Shown: piece after piece, positions 7,577 to 15,947 of the stretch | Position numbering within the stretch: position 1 is the stretch's first letter | Layout: each line of letters begins with the position of its first letter | Source of the DNA: VGEM01 sp033764265 | GTDB lineage: Bacteria > Pseudomonadota > Alphaproteobacteria > Rhodospirillales > Rhodospirillaceae | Direction: 5' to 3' | Length of the DNA stretch: 45,563 nucleotides | Assembly: GCA_033764265.1 (NCBI GenBank) | Contig: JANRJB010000003.1 | Location: 1-45,563, forward strand | Translations under genes and position numbers: made by a program | Notes under the pieces: generated by a model | Database searches by the model: none | Seen by the model: only the letters and a program-made list of their open reading frames with translations | What the model was told of the DNA's origin: nothing

Positions 7577-7907
7577 TTTCGGCGACGTCGTCCTCGTTCC
7601 GTTCCCCTTTACATCCCAATCCGCTTTCAAGCGTCGTCCGGCCGTCGTCGTCAGCACGCGGTCCTACAATGTTTCGCGGCCGGATGTGATCGTGATGGCA
7701 ATCACAAGCCAACTCCCTCCCGACGGTCAGGCCGGAGATGTCTTGATCCGGCTGTGGCAATCGGCGGGCCTTCTCAAGGCGTCCTGCATCAAGCCTGTCG
7801 TCGCGACGCTGGAGCAGTCCATCGTCATCAGGAAATTGGGTGTCCTTGAGCCTGATGATGCCCGAACGCTTGAGCGGTTCATCGCCTCAATATTGGGTTC
7901 CCGCTGA
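7563..7907 (+). CDS. MazF/PemK-family endoribonuclease toxin
   Basis: The 114-residue protein has the MazF/PemK fold signature: FGDVVLVPFPFTSQSAFKRR followed by PAVVVS (the RRP motif carries the catalytic Arg), VIVMAITSQ in strand 3, and AGLLKASCIKP with VATLEQSIV, typical of mRNA-cleaving toxins. ATG 7563 overlaps the antitoxin stop and fits the family's usual N-terminus better than the upstream in-frame starts. The pair sits between cupin B and the convergent M24 peptidase gene inside the catabolic island, where it could stabilise the island against loss (inference). Confidence 0.88.
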   Translation: MTGFDFGDVVLVPFPFTSQSAFKRRPAVVVSTRSYNVSRPDVIVMAITSQLPPDGQAGDVLIRLWQSAGLLKASCIKPVVATLEQSIVIRKLGVLEPDDARTLERFIASILGSR

Positions 7908-7934
7908 CTCGGACGTGACCGTCAGCGTTCACCT

Positions 7935-9140
7935 TCACACCCTGATCAGGTCGCGCGGCAGCGTGTACAGCCGCTCGGCGCCGGTGGCGGTGATCAGCAT
8001 CGATTCCTCGAAAAACACGCCGCCCCAGCCGATCTCGTGCAATTCGAAGTCCATGTTCAGCACCATGCCGGCCTCGATCGGGAAATCGCCCAGCGTGCCG
8101 CCGGCGATGAACGGCACCTCGATGTGGTCGAGGCCGATGCCGTGGATGAAGGCCAGTTCGAAGCTCGGGCAGCCGTGCTTGCGCACCGTGGCGATGGCGC
8201 GGTTGCGCAGCTCCCCGGTACCGGCGCCGGGCTTCATGGCGCCGTAGGCCTCGGCCACGCCGGCCATGTAGCCGCGCCAGTATTGTTCCAGCTTTGGCGA
8301 GGCCTCGCCCAGCACCACCGTGCGCTGGCAGTCGCCCATGTAATGGCGCCAGCGCAGCATGCTGTCGAAGCAGACCTGGTCGCCCATGTGGATCGGATAC
8401 TCGGCCAGCGGCCGGGCGGCGCCCGCGCTGCGCCGGCCGGCGCCGTTGAAGGCCCCCAGCACGCGGGCGCCCTGTTCGGCCACGCCGATCTCGTAGGTGC
8501 GCCGCACCTCGCCCCAGGTCGCGCCGTCGCGGATGGCGCCGATGGCCTTGCGCACCGCGTATTCGTTCTTGTTCGCGGCCGTGCGCAAAATCTCGATTTC
8601 CGCTGGAGTTTTCACCATGCGGCATTCGAGCAGCAGGTTGGTGGCGTCGCTGACCGTGGCGTGCTTTACGGCGTCGCCGAGGTACTGGGCGAAGCGGGTA
8701 TCGTCGAAGCCGAGCCGAGCGCGGGTGAGCCCCATGTCCTTGAGTGCGGCGATCACCGTGTCAAACACGCCGACATAGTGCTTCTTCTCCACGTCCTGCA
8801 CCATCGCGCGGATGGCCGCTTCGTCCGGCGTCAGTGCCGCGTCGGTGGCGAAGGTATGAACCTTGAGCACGCCGCCGTAGATGCCGAAGTAGTACAGCCG
8901 CACGTCGGGCATCCAGGTCGGCTGCTCGTACAACACCGCCGCCTCGATCTCGGTGGTCACCAGGCAGGGCGCGATGCTGGGCGAGCGCGGCACGATGGCG
9001 CACGCCAGCCACGGCACGTCGTACAGGAAGTCGGTGTCGTAATCGCTGAGGTAGACGACGTTGTTGGGCACGACCGCGACGATCGCGTCGAGCCCCTCGC
9101 GATCCATGATGGCGTTGAGACGGTCGCGGTTGAGCAGCAT
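7935..9140 (-). CDS. M24-family metallopeptidase/hydrolase (creatinase/Xaa-Pro dipeptidase type)
   Basis: The 401-residue protein has an N-terminal creatinase-like domain starting MLLNRDRLNAIMDREGLDAIV and a C-terminal pita-bread domain. The five metal ligands of active aminopeptidases appear present: Asp in VCFDSM, Asp in HYMGDCQRT, His in IHGIGLDHIEVPF, Glu in LNMDFELHE and Glu in GVFFEESM. Members include proline dipeptidase, creatinase and ectoine hydrolase; here a small amide or carbamoyl substrate is as likely as a peptide. It is the last gene of a minus-strand operon with the methyltransferase and CMD genes (gaps of 1 and 7 bases), so it probably acts in the same pathway. Confidence 0.9.
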   Translation of the reverse strand: MLLNRDRLNAIMDREGLDAIVAVVPNNVVYLSDYDTDFLYDVPWLACAIVPRSPSIAPCLVTTEIEAAVLYEQPTWMPDVRLYYFGIYGGVLKVHTFATDAALTPDEAAIRAMVQDVEKKHYVGVFDTVIAALKDMGLTRARLGFDDTRFAQYLGDAVKHATVSDATNLLLECRMVKTPAEIEILRTAANKNEYAVRKAIGAIRDGATWGEVRRTYEIGVAEQGARVLGAFNGAGRRSAGAARPLAEYPIHMGDQVCFDSMLRWRHYMGDCQRTVVLGEASPKLEQYWRGYMAGVAEAYGAMKPGAGTGELRNRAIATVRKHGCPSFELAFIHGIGLDHIEVPFIAGGTLGDFPIEAGMVLNMDFELHEIGWGGVFFEESMLITATGAERLYTLPRDLIRV

Positions 9141-9147
9141 GGCCGCG

Positions 9148-9567
9148 TCAGGCCCTGCGTCGCCGGCGGGGCGCAGAGGTCTTGGCGGCGTGTTCGTCGT
9201 AGACCTTCTTCAGGATCTCGATGGCCATCTCGGCCGCCGGAAAGCCGGCCTCGAGCCCGGTCAGCATCAGGATCTCCTCGACGTGCGCGCGCGGGATGCC
9301 GTGGTGCGCGGCCATCTTCATGAAGAACTCCACCTCGCGCATGTGCTTGCCGGTGAACAGCGTGATGGCGCACAGGATCTTGGTTCGCAGGTCGACCTGA
9401 TCCAGCTCCCACACCGGCACCATCACCTGGATCAGCTTGGCATGGAACGACGGCGGCCGCGTCGCCCTGATCCATTGGTAAACCTGTTCGCCCTCGGCCT
9501 TGCCCCACAGTCTGTGGGTAATGGCCCGGAACCGGCGTTCAAGGTCGGCGGCGTCGCCCTTGGCCAT
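9148..9567 (-). CDS. carboxymuconolactone decarboxylase-like protein
   Basis: The 139-residue all-helical protein fits the CMD/AhpD-like fold: an R-T-K-I-L-C start of the core helix (residues 61-66), then REVEFFMKMAAHHGIPRAHV, EEIL, and GLEAGFPAAEMAIEIL, matching the family pattern (basic start, E and H in the middle helix, G-x-x-x-x-E-E-I). The CxxC pair of AhpD is absent, so a redox role is unlikely; gamma-carboxymuconolactone decarboxylase-type chemistry or an unrelated lyase/isomerase role remains possible. The ATG lies one base after the methyltransferase stop. The C-terminus is a short Arg-rich tail. Confidence 0.8.
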   Translation of the reverse strand: MAKGDAADLERRFRAITHRLWGKAEGEQVYQWIRATRPPSFHAKLIQVMVPVWELDQVDLRTKILCAITLFTGKHMREVEFFMKMAAHHGIPRAHVEEILMLTGLEAGFPAAEMAIEILKKVYDEHAAKTSAPRRRRRA

Positions 9568-9568
9568 G

Positions 9569-10660
9569 TCAGTGCGCTCCCGGTTTTTCGCCGATGGTCA
9601 TCCACCACGGATAAGCACCGAAGAAATAGTCGACGTTGGTGCTCCAGCCGGTCAGGTGGTTGGGCAAGGGCACGTCGCGGGCGTCGGCGAAGCCGGCTTT
9701 TTTCAAGAGTTCGGTCCGGTCGAGGGAGAAGAACAGCGGAATGAACGGGTCTTCCATCCGCCGGCCGGTGGAATCGAGCAGGAACTCCGACAGGGGATGA
9801 TACTGTTCGCGCAGCACCTTGAAGGGCGGCGATTCCATGATGGCGAACACCCCGCCGGGCTTGAGGATGCGAAAGGCCTCGGCGCACACCTCGTCCATCG
9901 CCTGCTTGTTGATTTCGTGGAACAGCCAAATGGCCGCCACCAGGTCGACGCTGTTGTCGGCGAACGGCGTGCGCTCGGCGCGCGCCTGGACGAAGTGCAC
10001 GGGCTTGCCCTGTGCCTCGGCGAACTTGTGGCCGTACTTCAGCATCGGCGCGGCGTAATCGACGCCGTAGACCTTGGCACCGGGGAACTTGTCGCAATAG
10101 GGCACCGTGGTCTTGCCCATGCCGCAGCCGAAATCGACGATTGTCTTGAAGTCGCGGGCGGGCACGCCATTGGCCAGCGCCCAGCCCATCTCGTTGTTGT
10201 CGTCGCGGTGGCACAGGAACGGGCCGATCATCCAGTGGTACATGATTCCGGCGAACGGGTTGCCGTGGAAGCTGCCGGGCTGGGTGTGGATCTCGACGTT
10301 CTTGTAATAGCGCGGCACCTCGACCGAGGGATCGAGTGTCAGGCTGCCTTTCGCGCCCGGCGGATTGATGTCGTCGAGCCAGGCGATCACCTCGTCCTTC
10401 TGTTTGTCCAGAATGTCGAGGATCGTCTGGAACATCAGCGCGTGGTTATGCCGCTCGAAGAACGCACCGAACTTGTAGGGAATGCCGGCTTCCATCAGCG
10501 ACTTGGTTTCGGCCAGGGTCGGCGCGCGGCCGCCGAACTTGTCCTGATGCGCCTGGTAATGGCGCACCATCGCCGGGCCGATGCCGGTTGAGTTGTAACC
10601 CATCAGGCCGGCGACGAAGTCGAAACGGGCCTGCTCGCTGCGCGTCTTGACGATGTGCAT
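9569..10660 (-). CDS. class I SAM-dependent methyltransferase with extra N-terminal domain, paralogue 1
   Basis: The 363-residue protein has a Rossmann methyltransferase domain starting with motif I VDFGCGMGKTT (residues 175-185), then YGVDYAAPMLKYG (motif II), LVAAIWLFHEI (motif IV region) and AFRILKPGGVF. The 170-residue N-terminal part carries LTLDPSVEVPRY near residue 108 and VEIHTQPGSF, also seen in the methyltransferase at 19120. Substrate is unknown; O- or C-methylation of a small acceptor is the general expectation. ATG 10660 is chosen as the start of the shared region; no strong ribosome-binding site is seen and ATG 10759 is possible. First gene of the operon with CMD and M24 genes, divergent from cupin C. 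Confidence 0.85.
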   Translation of the reverse strand: MHIVKTRSEQARFDFVAGLMGYNSTGIGPAMVRHYQAHQDKFGGRAPTLAETKSLMEAGIPYKFGAFFERHNHALMFQTILDILDKQKDEVIAWLDDINPPGAKGSLTLDPSVEVPRYYKNVEIHTQPGSFHGNPFAGIMYHWMIGPFLCHRDDNNEMGWALANGVPARDFKTIVDFGCGMGKTTVPYCDKFPGAKVYGVDYAAPMLKYGHKFAEAQGKPVHFVQARAERTPFADNSVDLVAAIWLFHEINKQAMDEVCAEAFRILKPGGVFAIMESPPFKVLREQYHPLSEFLLDSTGRRMEDPFIPLFFSLDRTELLKKAGFADARDVPLPNHLTGWSTNVDYFFGAYPWWMTIGEKPGAH

Positions 10661-10830
10661 GGTGGTGTCGCTTTCGTGGCGGCGGCGCAAAACCTTCAAG
10701 ATGGTAGCCACGCCGCACAGGCGGGGCAATTCGCGCCGGATGAATTCACCACTGTGCATTCCCGCGCGCGGTGGCTGTTGTCGGGCGCGGGCCGGGGCGT
10801 CATGATGCCCGCCGCATCGCACGCACATCC

Positions 10831-11652
10831 ATGGCCCGGCCGCAGACCGAGAACCTCAATGCCTTCGCCGTCGCGCCCGCGCCCTGGCGACCGCCGGGCT
10901 GGCCCGACGGCGCCACCCTGCGCGAGCTGAACCGCGACCCCGACACCGGCGCGCTCAGCGCGCTGTTGCACATGCCGGCGGGCTGGGCGTGGCCGGGCCC
11001 CGGCAGCTGCAGCGCCGACCAGGACCTGTTCGTGTTCGAAGGCGCGCTCGACATCGGCGGGCACAGGCTGGCCAACGGCGGGTTCTGCTTCTATCCCGCG
11101 GGCGTGGTGCAAAACGGCTGGCATGTGCGCGAGGCGGCCACGCTCTACGTCATCTACAACCGCGCGCCGATCTTCGAGGCCGGCGCCGCGCATCGGCCGG
11201 GCGCGGCCGTCGCCAAGTCCGTGCCCGCGCGCGACACCTGGGCCATGGACTGGTTCGATCCGCTGGCGGCGTCCAAGCCCAGCATGACCTTCCATCCCGG
11301 CATCTTCGTCAAGGAGCTGCGCGTCGACCCCGACACCGGCACGCGCACGCACCTCGCCGGTCTGATGCCCGGCTGGTTCCAGGAAGGCATCGAGGTCCAC
11401 CCGGTGCGCGAGGAAAGCCTGGTGATCTCGGGCGACGTCCACATCGCCACCGTCGACGGCAAGCCGGGCTATACCGTCACCGTCGGCGGCTTTTACTCGC
11501 GCCCGGCGGGCGTGCCGCACGGCCCGCTCGCCTCGAAGAACGGCAACGTCGGCATCGTCCACTGCGAAGGCCTGCTCGGCATTGACTACCGCACCGACCC
11601 CGAGGCCGAGCGGCGCATCATGGCGCACCTGCGCGGCTTCCCCTGGAAATAG
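10831..11652 (+). CDS. cupin C: double-cupin protein
   Basis: The 273-residue protein repeats the two-barrel design: barrel 1 DQDLFVFEGALDIGGHRL with a FYPAG turn, barrel 2 IEVHPVREESLVISGDV followed by YSRPAGVPHGPL, giving His, Glu and His ligands in the second barrel as in cupins A and D. ATG 10831 opens at MARPQTENL, similar to the RPHIEF start of the paralogues. It is the first gene of a plus-strand operon with a small unknown gene and an MFS permease, divergent from the methyltransferase operon, so the 170-base gap must hold two promoters. Exact reaction unknown. Confidence 0.78.
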   Translation: MARPQTENLNAFAVAPAPWRPPGWPDGATLRELNRDPDTGALSALLHMPAGWAWPGPGSCSADQDLFVFEGALDIGGHRLANGGFCFYPAGVVQNGWHVREAATLYVIYNRAPIFEAGAAHRPGAAVAKSVPARDTWAMDWFDPLAASKPSMTFHPGIFVKELRVDPDTGTRTHLAGLMPGWFQEGIEVHPVREESLVISGDVHIATVDGKPGYTVTVGGFYSRPAGVPHGPLASKNGNVGIVHCEGLLGIDYRTDPEAERRIMAHLRGFPWK

Positions 11653-11659
11653 GGCCCCC

Positions 11660-11920
11660 ATGATCAAGGACTATTATCTCGACCATCCGGTGATCGATCG
11701 CGTCATGAAAGTGGTGATGGCGCTGGCGCGCGAAACCTACGTCATGCACGACCGCATGGCGCTGATCGAAAAGATGCTGGACGAAAAAGGCGTGCTGTCG
11801 CGCGCCGACCTCGACGGTTTCACCCCGACCGCGGCCGAACAGGCCGAGATCGAGCGCCGCCGCGACGCCTTCATCGCCGCGGTGCTGGACCCGATCACCC
11901 GCGAACGGGCCGATCAATGA
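11660..11920 (+). CDS. small unrecognised protein in permease operon
   Basis: An 86-residue, charged, mostly helical protein (MIKDYYLDHPVIDRVMKVV, then YVMHDRMALIEKMLDEKGVL and a C-terminal EIERRRDAFIAAVLDP helix). It starts seven bases after cupin C and ends thirteen before the MFS gene, so it is translated in the same operon. I do not recognise the family; the A-x-E-x-Y-V-x-x-D-R and L-x-E-K-G-V-L pattern loosely recalls beta-subunit-type accessory proteins. It might be an accessory or binding partner for cupin C. Confidence 0.65.
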   Translation: MIKDYYLDHPVIDRVMKVVMALARETYVMHDRMALIEKMLDEKGVLSRADLDGFTPTAAEQAEIERRRDAFIAAVLDPITRERADQ

Positions 11921-11933
11921 CCGGGTCGGCACG

Positions 11934-13238
11934 ATGACGGAGTCAACCGCCGACGGATCTCCGGCGCGGCCGTCTTTGGCCGGTTTCCTGCGCGAGGTGC
12001 GCGGCGTACCGGCGGTGGTGTTCGCCACCTGTTTGATCGGCTGGGCCTTGTCGAGCATGGACCAGTCCCTGTTCGGCTACGCCATTCCCGGCATCCGCGC
12101 CGAGTTTGGCGCCGGCATCGATGATGTGGGCTGGGTGCTGTCGGTGTCGTTCGTGTTCGCGGCGTGCGCCTCGGCCGGCATCGGCCTGCTCACCGACATC
12201 TACGGCCGGCGCGTCATGTTCATGATCTGCCTGGCGGCATCGGCGTTGCTGGTGGGCACGCATGCGTTCGTGATCGGGCTGGTCAGCCTGACCGTCCTGC
12301 GCATGTTGGCGTTCGGCATGGGCAACGGCCTGTCGCCGATCACCAACTCCTACGTCGCCGAGACCGCGCCCAGCCGCTACCGCGGCATGATGATCGCGCT
12401 GCTCCAGTGCGGCTATCCGCTCGGCTGGTTCGCCGCCTCGCTGTTCGTGGCGCCGCTGATCGCCAACTTCGGCTGGCGTTACATCTTCATGCCGGCGCTG
12501 CTGGTCATTCCCATCGCCTTTCTGCTCGCCCGCCAGCTGCCGGAAAGCGCCCGCTTCGCCGAGGCGCGCAGGCGCGAGAAGGAACAGGCCGCGGCCGGGC
12601 AGGGCGGCGGCGTTCGCGCCAAGATCGGCGAACTGTTCAGCCCGGGCTTGCGCCACCGCACCATCGTTATCGGTATCGTGTTCTTCCTGTACGGCGGCGC
12701 CTACGCCGGCACCGCGTTCTACTTCCCGTCGTACTTCAACGAGTTCCGCGGCTACACCATGGAACAGGCCACCGAGATCGTCGGCATCTCCTACGGCGTC
12801 GGCGTGCTGGGCTATATCGCGGTGGCGATCCTGGGCGAATTCGTGATGACCCGCCGCAACGTCTGCGTGCTGTGGGCGGTGCTGGGCATGCTCGCCATCC
12901 TCGCGCTGTTGTGGCTGCCCGACAGTTTCGCCGAGGACATGGTGGCCTTCGCCGTGATGTCGGCGCTGCTCTACGGCAACGCCGCGGCGCTGACGATGCT
13001 GCTGGCCGAATCCTTCCCGACGCGGGTGCGCGCCACCGCGGCCGGTTTCGCCGGCTCGTTCATGCTCAACATCGGCCACGCCGTATTCCCGGTGGCGGTC
13101 GCCTCGGGCATCAAATCCATCGGCTGGCAATGGGCGTTCACGCTCGGCGTGGTGCCGCCGCTGTTGATCGTGATCGTCGCGCTGCTCACGTTGCCCAACT
13201 ACAAATCGGGCCTCGACCTGGACGAGATCGCCAGGTAG
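11934..13238 (+). CDS. MFS permease, aromatic acid:H+ symporter (AAHS)-like
   Basis: The 434-residue inner-membrane protein has 12 predicted helices. Helix 1 contains Asp43 in SSMDQSLFGYAIP, as in AAHS transporters, and the loop 2-3 motif reads GLLTDIYGRRVMF (about residues 84-96), the MFS motif A. The central loop LPESARFAEARRREKE is the usual sugar/acid porter signature between halves. AAHS members import benzoate, 4-hydroxybenzoate, protocatechuate or vanillate-type acids; other organic anions cannot be excluded. It ends the cupin C operon. With the TonB-dependent receptor at 15948 it offers a full uptake route across both membranes (inference). Confidence 0.85.
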   Translation: MTESTADGSPARPSLAGFLREVRGVPAVVFATCLIGWALSSMDQSLFGYAIPGIRAEFGAGIDDVGWVLSVSFVFAACASAGIGLLTDIYGRRVMFMICLAASALLVGTHAFVIGLVSLTVLRMLAFGMGNGLSPITNSYVAETAPSRYRGMMIALLQCGYPLGWFAASLFVAPLIANFGWRYIFMPALLVIPIAFLLARQLPESARFAEARRREKEQAAAGQGGGVRAKIGELFSPGLRHRTIVIGIVFFLYGGAYAGTAFYFPSYFNEFRGYTMEQATEIVGISYGVGVLGYIAVAILGEFVMTRRNVCVLWAVLGMLAILALLWLPDSFAEDMVAFAVMSALLYGNAAALTMLLAESFPTRVRATAAGFAGSFMLNIGHAVFPVAVASGIKSIGWQWAFTLGVVPPLLIVIVALLTLPNYKSGLDLDEIAR

Positions 13239-13259
13239 ATCGCCAAGTCGCAGGCGCGC

Positions 13260-14243
13260 TCACCGCATGGTCAGGATGACTTTGCCCTCGCGCTCGGCGC
13301 CTTTGCGGCCGGCGTGGGCGACCGCGTCCTTCACCCGCGCCAGCGGATAGGTGGCGGCGATCTTCGCCGTCAACTGGCCGCGCTCGAACAAGTCGACCAG
13401 CTCCTGGTAGATGGCGCGCACCTGCGCGGGCGTGCGCTTGGCGAACTGGCGCACGGTGTAGAACCCCATCAGCCGGATGTCGCGCAGGAACAAGGTATCC
13501 GGCGCGATCACGCAGTTCTCGCCCGCCGCCATGCCGTAGGCCAGCAGTGTGGCCCCATCGGCCAGGCAGTCGGCCAGCCGTTGGGTCGCCTGACCGTTCA
13601 CCGCGTCGAGCCCGACCCGGATCGGCGCGGCCCCGGTCGCGTCCTTCACCCGCGCGGCCAGATCGGGGCCGTCGACCAGCACAACATCGCCGCCGAGGGC
13701 CGTGAGGTCCGCGATCGGTTCGGGCCGGCGCACCACGTTGACGGTGCGGATGCCCCACAGCTTGGCCAGTTCGATCAGGTAGCGTCCGCAGTTGGAGTTG
13801 GCCGCGTTCTGAATGATCCAGTTGCCGGGTTTCAGGTCGCCGAAATCCTTCAGCACCAGGTACGAGGTCGGCGGATTGATGGGAAGCAATGCCAGCTGCG
13901 CCGCGTCGCCGGCCGGCGCCGGCAAAAGGCCGTCGGCAGGAACGCAGATTTCCTCGCGCCAGGCTCCGCAAGCCAACGGCAGGAACACCCGCTCGCCCGG
14001 CCGCACGTTGCGCACCTCCGCGCCCACGGCCCTGACCGTGCCCACGCCCTCGAACCCCGGCACATGCGGCAGCGGCATGCGGAAGCGCGGCAGCCCCTGC
14101 ATGCAGTACAGGTCGGCCAGGTGGATCGGCGCGGCCTCCACCGCGATCACCGCCTCGCGCGGGCCGGGCGTCGGTGTCGGTTGATCGATCAGCGCGATGA
14201 CCTCGGCCGGCTGGCCGTGGCGGTCGTAGCGGGCGGTTTTCAT
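13260..14243 (-). CDS. MDR-superfamily NADPH-dependent reductase, enoyl-thioester-reductase-like
   Basis: The 327-residue protein has the GroES-like N-terminal domain (VPGFEGVGTVRAVG, residues 61-74) and a Rossmann domain with IIQNAANSNCGRYLIELAK (around 144-161) and VNVVRRPE (168-175), signatures of 2-enoyl thioester reductases (MECR/Etr1-like), where the Arg residues bind the NADPH phosphate. No structural or catalytic Cys/His zinc set is seen, so it is a zinc-free quinone oxidoreductase/enoyl reductase type. It lies convergent to the MFS gene and divergent from FAD oxidase 2; reduction of an alpha,beta-unsaturated intermediate is likely. Confidence 0.85.
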   Translation of the reverse strand: MKTARYDRHGQPAEVIALIDQPTPTPGPREAVIAVEAAPIHLADLYCMQGLPRFRMPLPHVPGFEGVGTVRAVGAEVRNVRPGERVFLPLACGAWREEICVPADGLLPAPAGDAAQLALLPINPPTSYLVLKDFGDLKPGNWIIQNAANSNCGRYLIELAKLWGIRTVNVVRRPEPIADLTALGGDVVLVDGPDLAARVKDATGAAPIRVGLDAVNGQATQRLADCLADGATLLAYGMAAGENCVIAPDTLFLRDIRLMGFYTVRQFAKRTPAQVRAIYQELVDLFERGQLTAKIAATYPLARVKDAVAHAGRKGAEREGKVILTMR

Positions 14244-14263
14244 GGCGCAAAAGTCTCCGTGAT

Positions 14264-14273
14264 CTTGCGCAAG
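14264..14273. promoter_or_regulatory. palindrome CTTGCGCAAG in divergent promoter region
   Basis: A perfect 10-base palindrome lies in the 114-base gap between the MDR gene and FAD oxidase 2, with a partial repeat (GCGCAAAAGTCT) about 20 bases to its left. Its position would let a dimeric regulator control both genes. No regulator gene is nearby, and a 10-base palindrome can occur by chance. Confidence 0.3.
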
Positions 14274-14357
14274 TCTTAGGCGCGCCGCACAGTCGAAGAA
14301 AGCGTTTCATCGCCGCGCCGGAAAAATTCATAAGGCGGCAGCGCGAAAGGACAGCCC

Positions 14358-15803
14358 ATGACCACGCCGCACGACGACCAGACCATATCCGAACTCGCTC
14401 GGGTGGTTGGGGCCGGACACGTCGACACCGCCGCAGAGTCTCTGACATTCGTCGCGTCGGATTTCTTCATCGACGGGCATCCGCCGCTGGCCGTGGTCGC
14501 GCCCGGCACGGTGTCGGAGCTGTGCGCGGTGGTGCGCGCGGCCGCCGACCGTGGCCGTGCCATCGTCGCCCGCGGCGCGGGGCTGTCCTACACCGGCGGC
14601 GCCGTGCCCGCGGCGGCGGGCGCGGTGATGATCGACACGCGCCGCCTGAATCGCATTCTCGACATCTCGCCCCAGAACATGACCGTCACCGCCGAAGCCG
14701 GCGCAACGTGGGAGAATCTGCACGCCGCCCTGGCCGAACACGGCCTGCGCGTGCCGAGCTTTGGGCCGTCGACCGGGCGCTATGCGACGCTCGGCGGCAG
14801 TCTGTCGAACAACGCGATGTTCTTCGGCGCGGCCAATCGCGGCACGGTGGCGGACTCGGTGCTGGGGCTCGACGTCGTGCTGGCCGATGGGCGCGTGCTC
14901 GCCACCGGATCGGGCGCGATCGATGGCGGCACGGCCTTCTTCCGGCATCACGGGCCCGACCTGACCGGGCTGTTCCTGGCCGACGCGGGGGCGATGGGCG
15001 TCAAGGCGGCCGCGACGCTGGCGCTGGAACGCACGCCGGCGGGCATCGGCTTCGCTTCGTTCGCCTTCAAGCGCTACGCCGACATGATCCTGGCCGCCGC
15101 CGAGATCGCCCGCACCGGGCTCGCAGCCGAATGCCTGGGCGTCGGCGCGTACGTGCCGGGCGGAAATGCCGCCGCCACGCCGCCATCGTTGCACATGGTG
15201 GTGGAAGGATGGACGCCGGAGATCGCCGCCGCGCATCTGGGCGTCGTCAAGCAGATCGCCGGCGTCGACGGCGCGGAGATCGAACCGGCCATGCCGAAAT
15301 TCCTGCGCGCCCAGCCGTTCGGTTTTGCCGCCCATCCGCTCGACGCCAAGGGCCGGCTGCAGATATGGACGCACGGTGTATTTCCGCTCGGCCAGGCTGG
15401 CCCCGCCTATGCCGAACTCTGCCGCTACTTCGACACATGGGCCGAGCCGTTCGCGCGCCACCAGATCAACCTGTCGATCTCGGTGGCCGTGGCCGGCCGC
15501 GCGCTGTTGCTGGAACCGGTGATGGCGTGGTCGGATCGGCCGCGGGCGGTTCATGAGCGCACGATGGGTCCGCTGCCCGAGCCACGCGCGACGCGGGAAA
15601 ACCCGGCGGCATCGTCCGCCGTGCGCGAGGCCCGAGTCGGCTTGCGCGATCTGTTCGCGCGCCTGGGCGCGGCGCACATGCAGATCGGCAAATTCTATGG
15701 GCTCGGCGAGACGGTGCGGCCCGCCGCGCGGCAGTCGCTGAAACGCCTGAAACAGGCCCTCGACCCGCAGGGAATCATGAATCCGGGCGCGCTCGGGCTG
15801 TGA
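14358..15803 (+). CDS. FAD-linked oxidase/dehydrogenase (VAO fold), paralogue 2
   Basis: The 481-residue protein has the same architecture as the oxidase at 3842-5434: PP loop ARGAGLSYTGGA, VMIDTRRLNRILDIS, TVTAEAGATWENLHAAL, TLGGSLSNNAMFFGAANRG with VVLADGRVLATG, and a C-terminus with HMQIGKFYGL and ALDPQGIMNPGALGL. The last two motifs are shared almost residue for residue with paralogue 1, showing common origin by duplication. AAAGGA lies eight bases before ATG 14358. No cytochrome gene accompanies it, so it may use oxygen or share the cytochrome at 3369. It is immediately upstream of the TonB receptor, with 144 bases between. Confidence 0.87.
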   Translation: MTTPHDDQTISELARVVGAGHVDTAAESLTFVASDFFIDGHPPLAVVAPGTVSELCAVVRAAADRGRAIVARGAGLSYTGGAVPAAAGAVMIDTRRLNRILDISPQNMTVTAEAGATWENLHAALAEHGLRVPSFGPSTGRYATLGGSLSNNAMFFGAANRGTVADSVLGLDVVLADGRVLATGSGAIDGGTAFFRHHGPDLTGLFLADAGAMGVKAAATLALERTPAGIGFASFAFKRYADMILAAAEIARTGLAAECLGVGAYVPGGNAAATPPSLHMVVEGWTPEIAAAHLGVVKQIAGVDGAEIEPAMPKFLRAQPFGFAAHPLDAKGRLQIWTHGVFPLGQAGPAYAELCRYFDTWAEPFARHQINLSISVAVAGRALLLEPVMAWSDRPRAVHERTMGPLPEPRATRENPAASSAVREARVGLRDLFARLGAAHMQIGKFYGLGETVRPAARQSLKRLKQALDPQGIMNPGALGL

Positions 15804-15859
15804 CGGCGCATCCCGCCGAAAACATATCCGCGAATAGTTGTTGCAGGGAATTCACAGTT

Positions 15860-15899
15860 TGCCAAAAGGCACTATCTTCGCCCTGGCATTGTCTGCCAG
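15860..15899. promoter_or_regulatory. paired inverted repeats upstream of TonB receptor, operator candidate
   Basis: Two inverted repeats share the half-site TGCC/GGCA: TGCC-AAAA-GGCA (15860-15871) and CTGGCA-TTGTC-TGCCAG (15883-15899), with centres roughly 25 bases apart. They lie 50-90 bases before the receptor start, where a promoter is expected. This looks like a pair of binding sites for a dimeric repressor or activator. It does not resemble a Fur box. No binding protein is identified. Confidence 0.45.
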
Positions 15900-15947
15900 C
15901 CGCGCCATGCGGCGGGGATCGCAATCGTCGTTTGGGGAGCCGTCATC

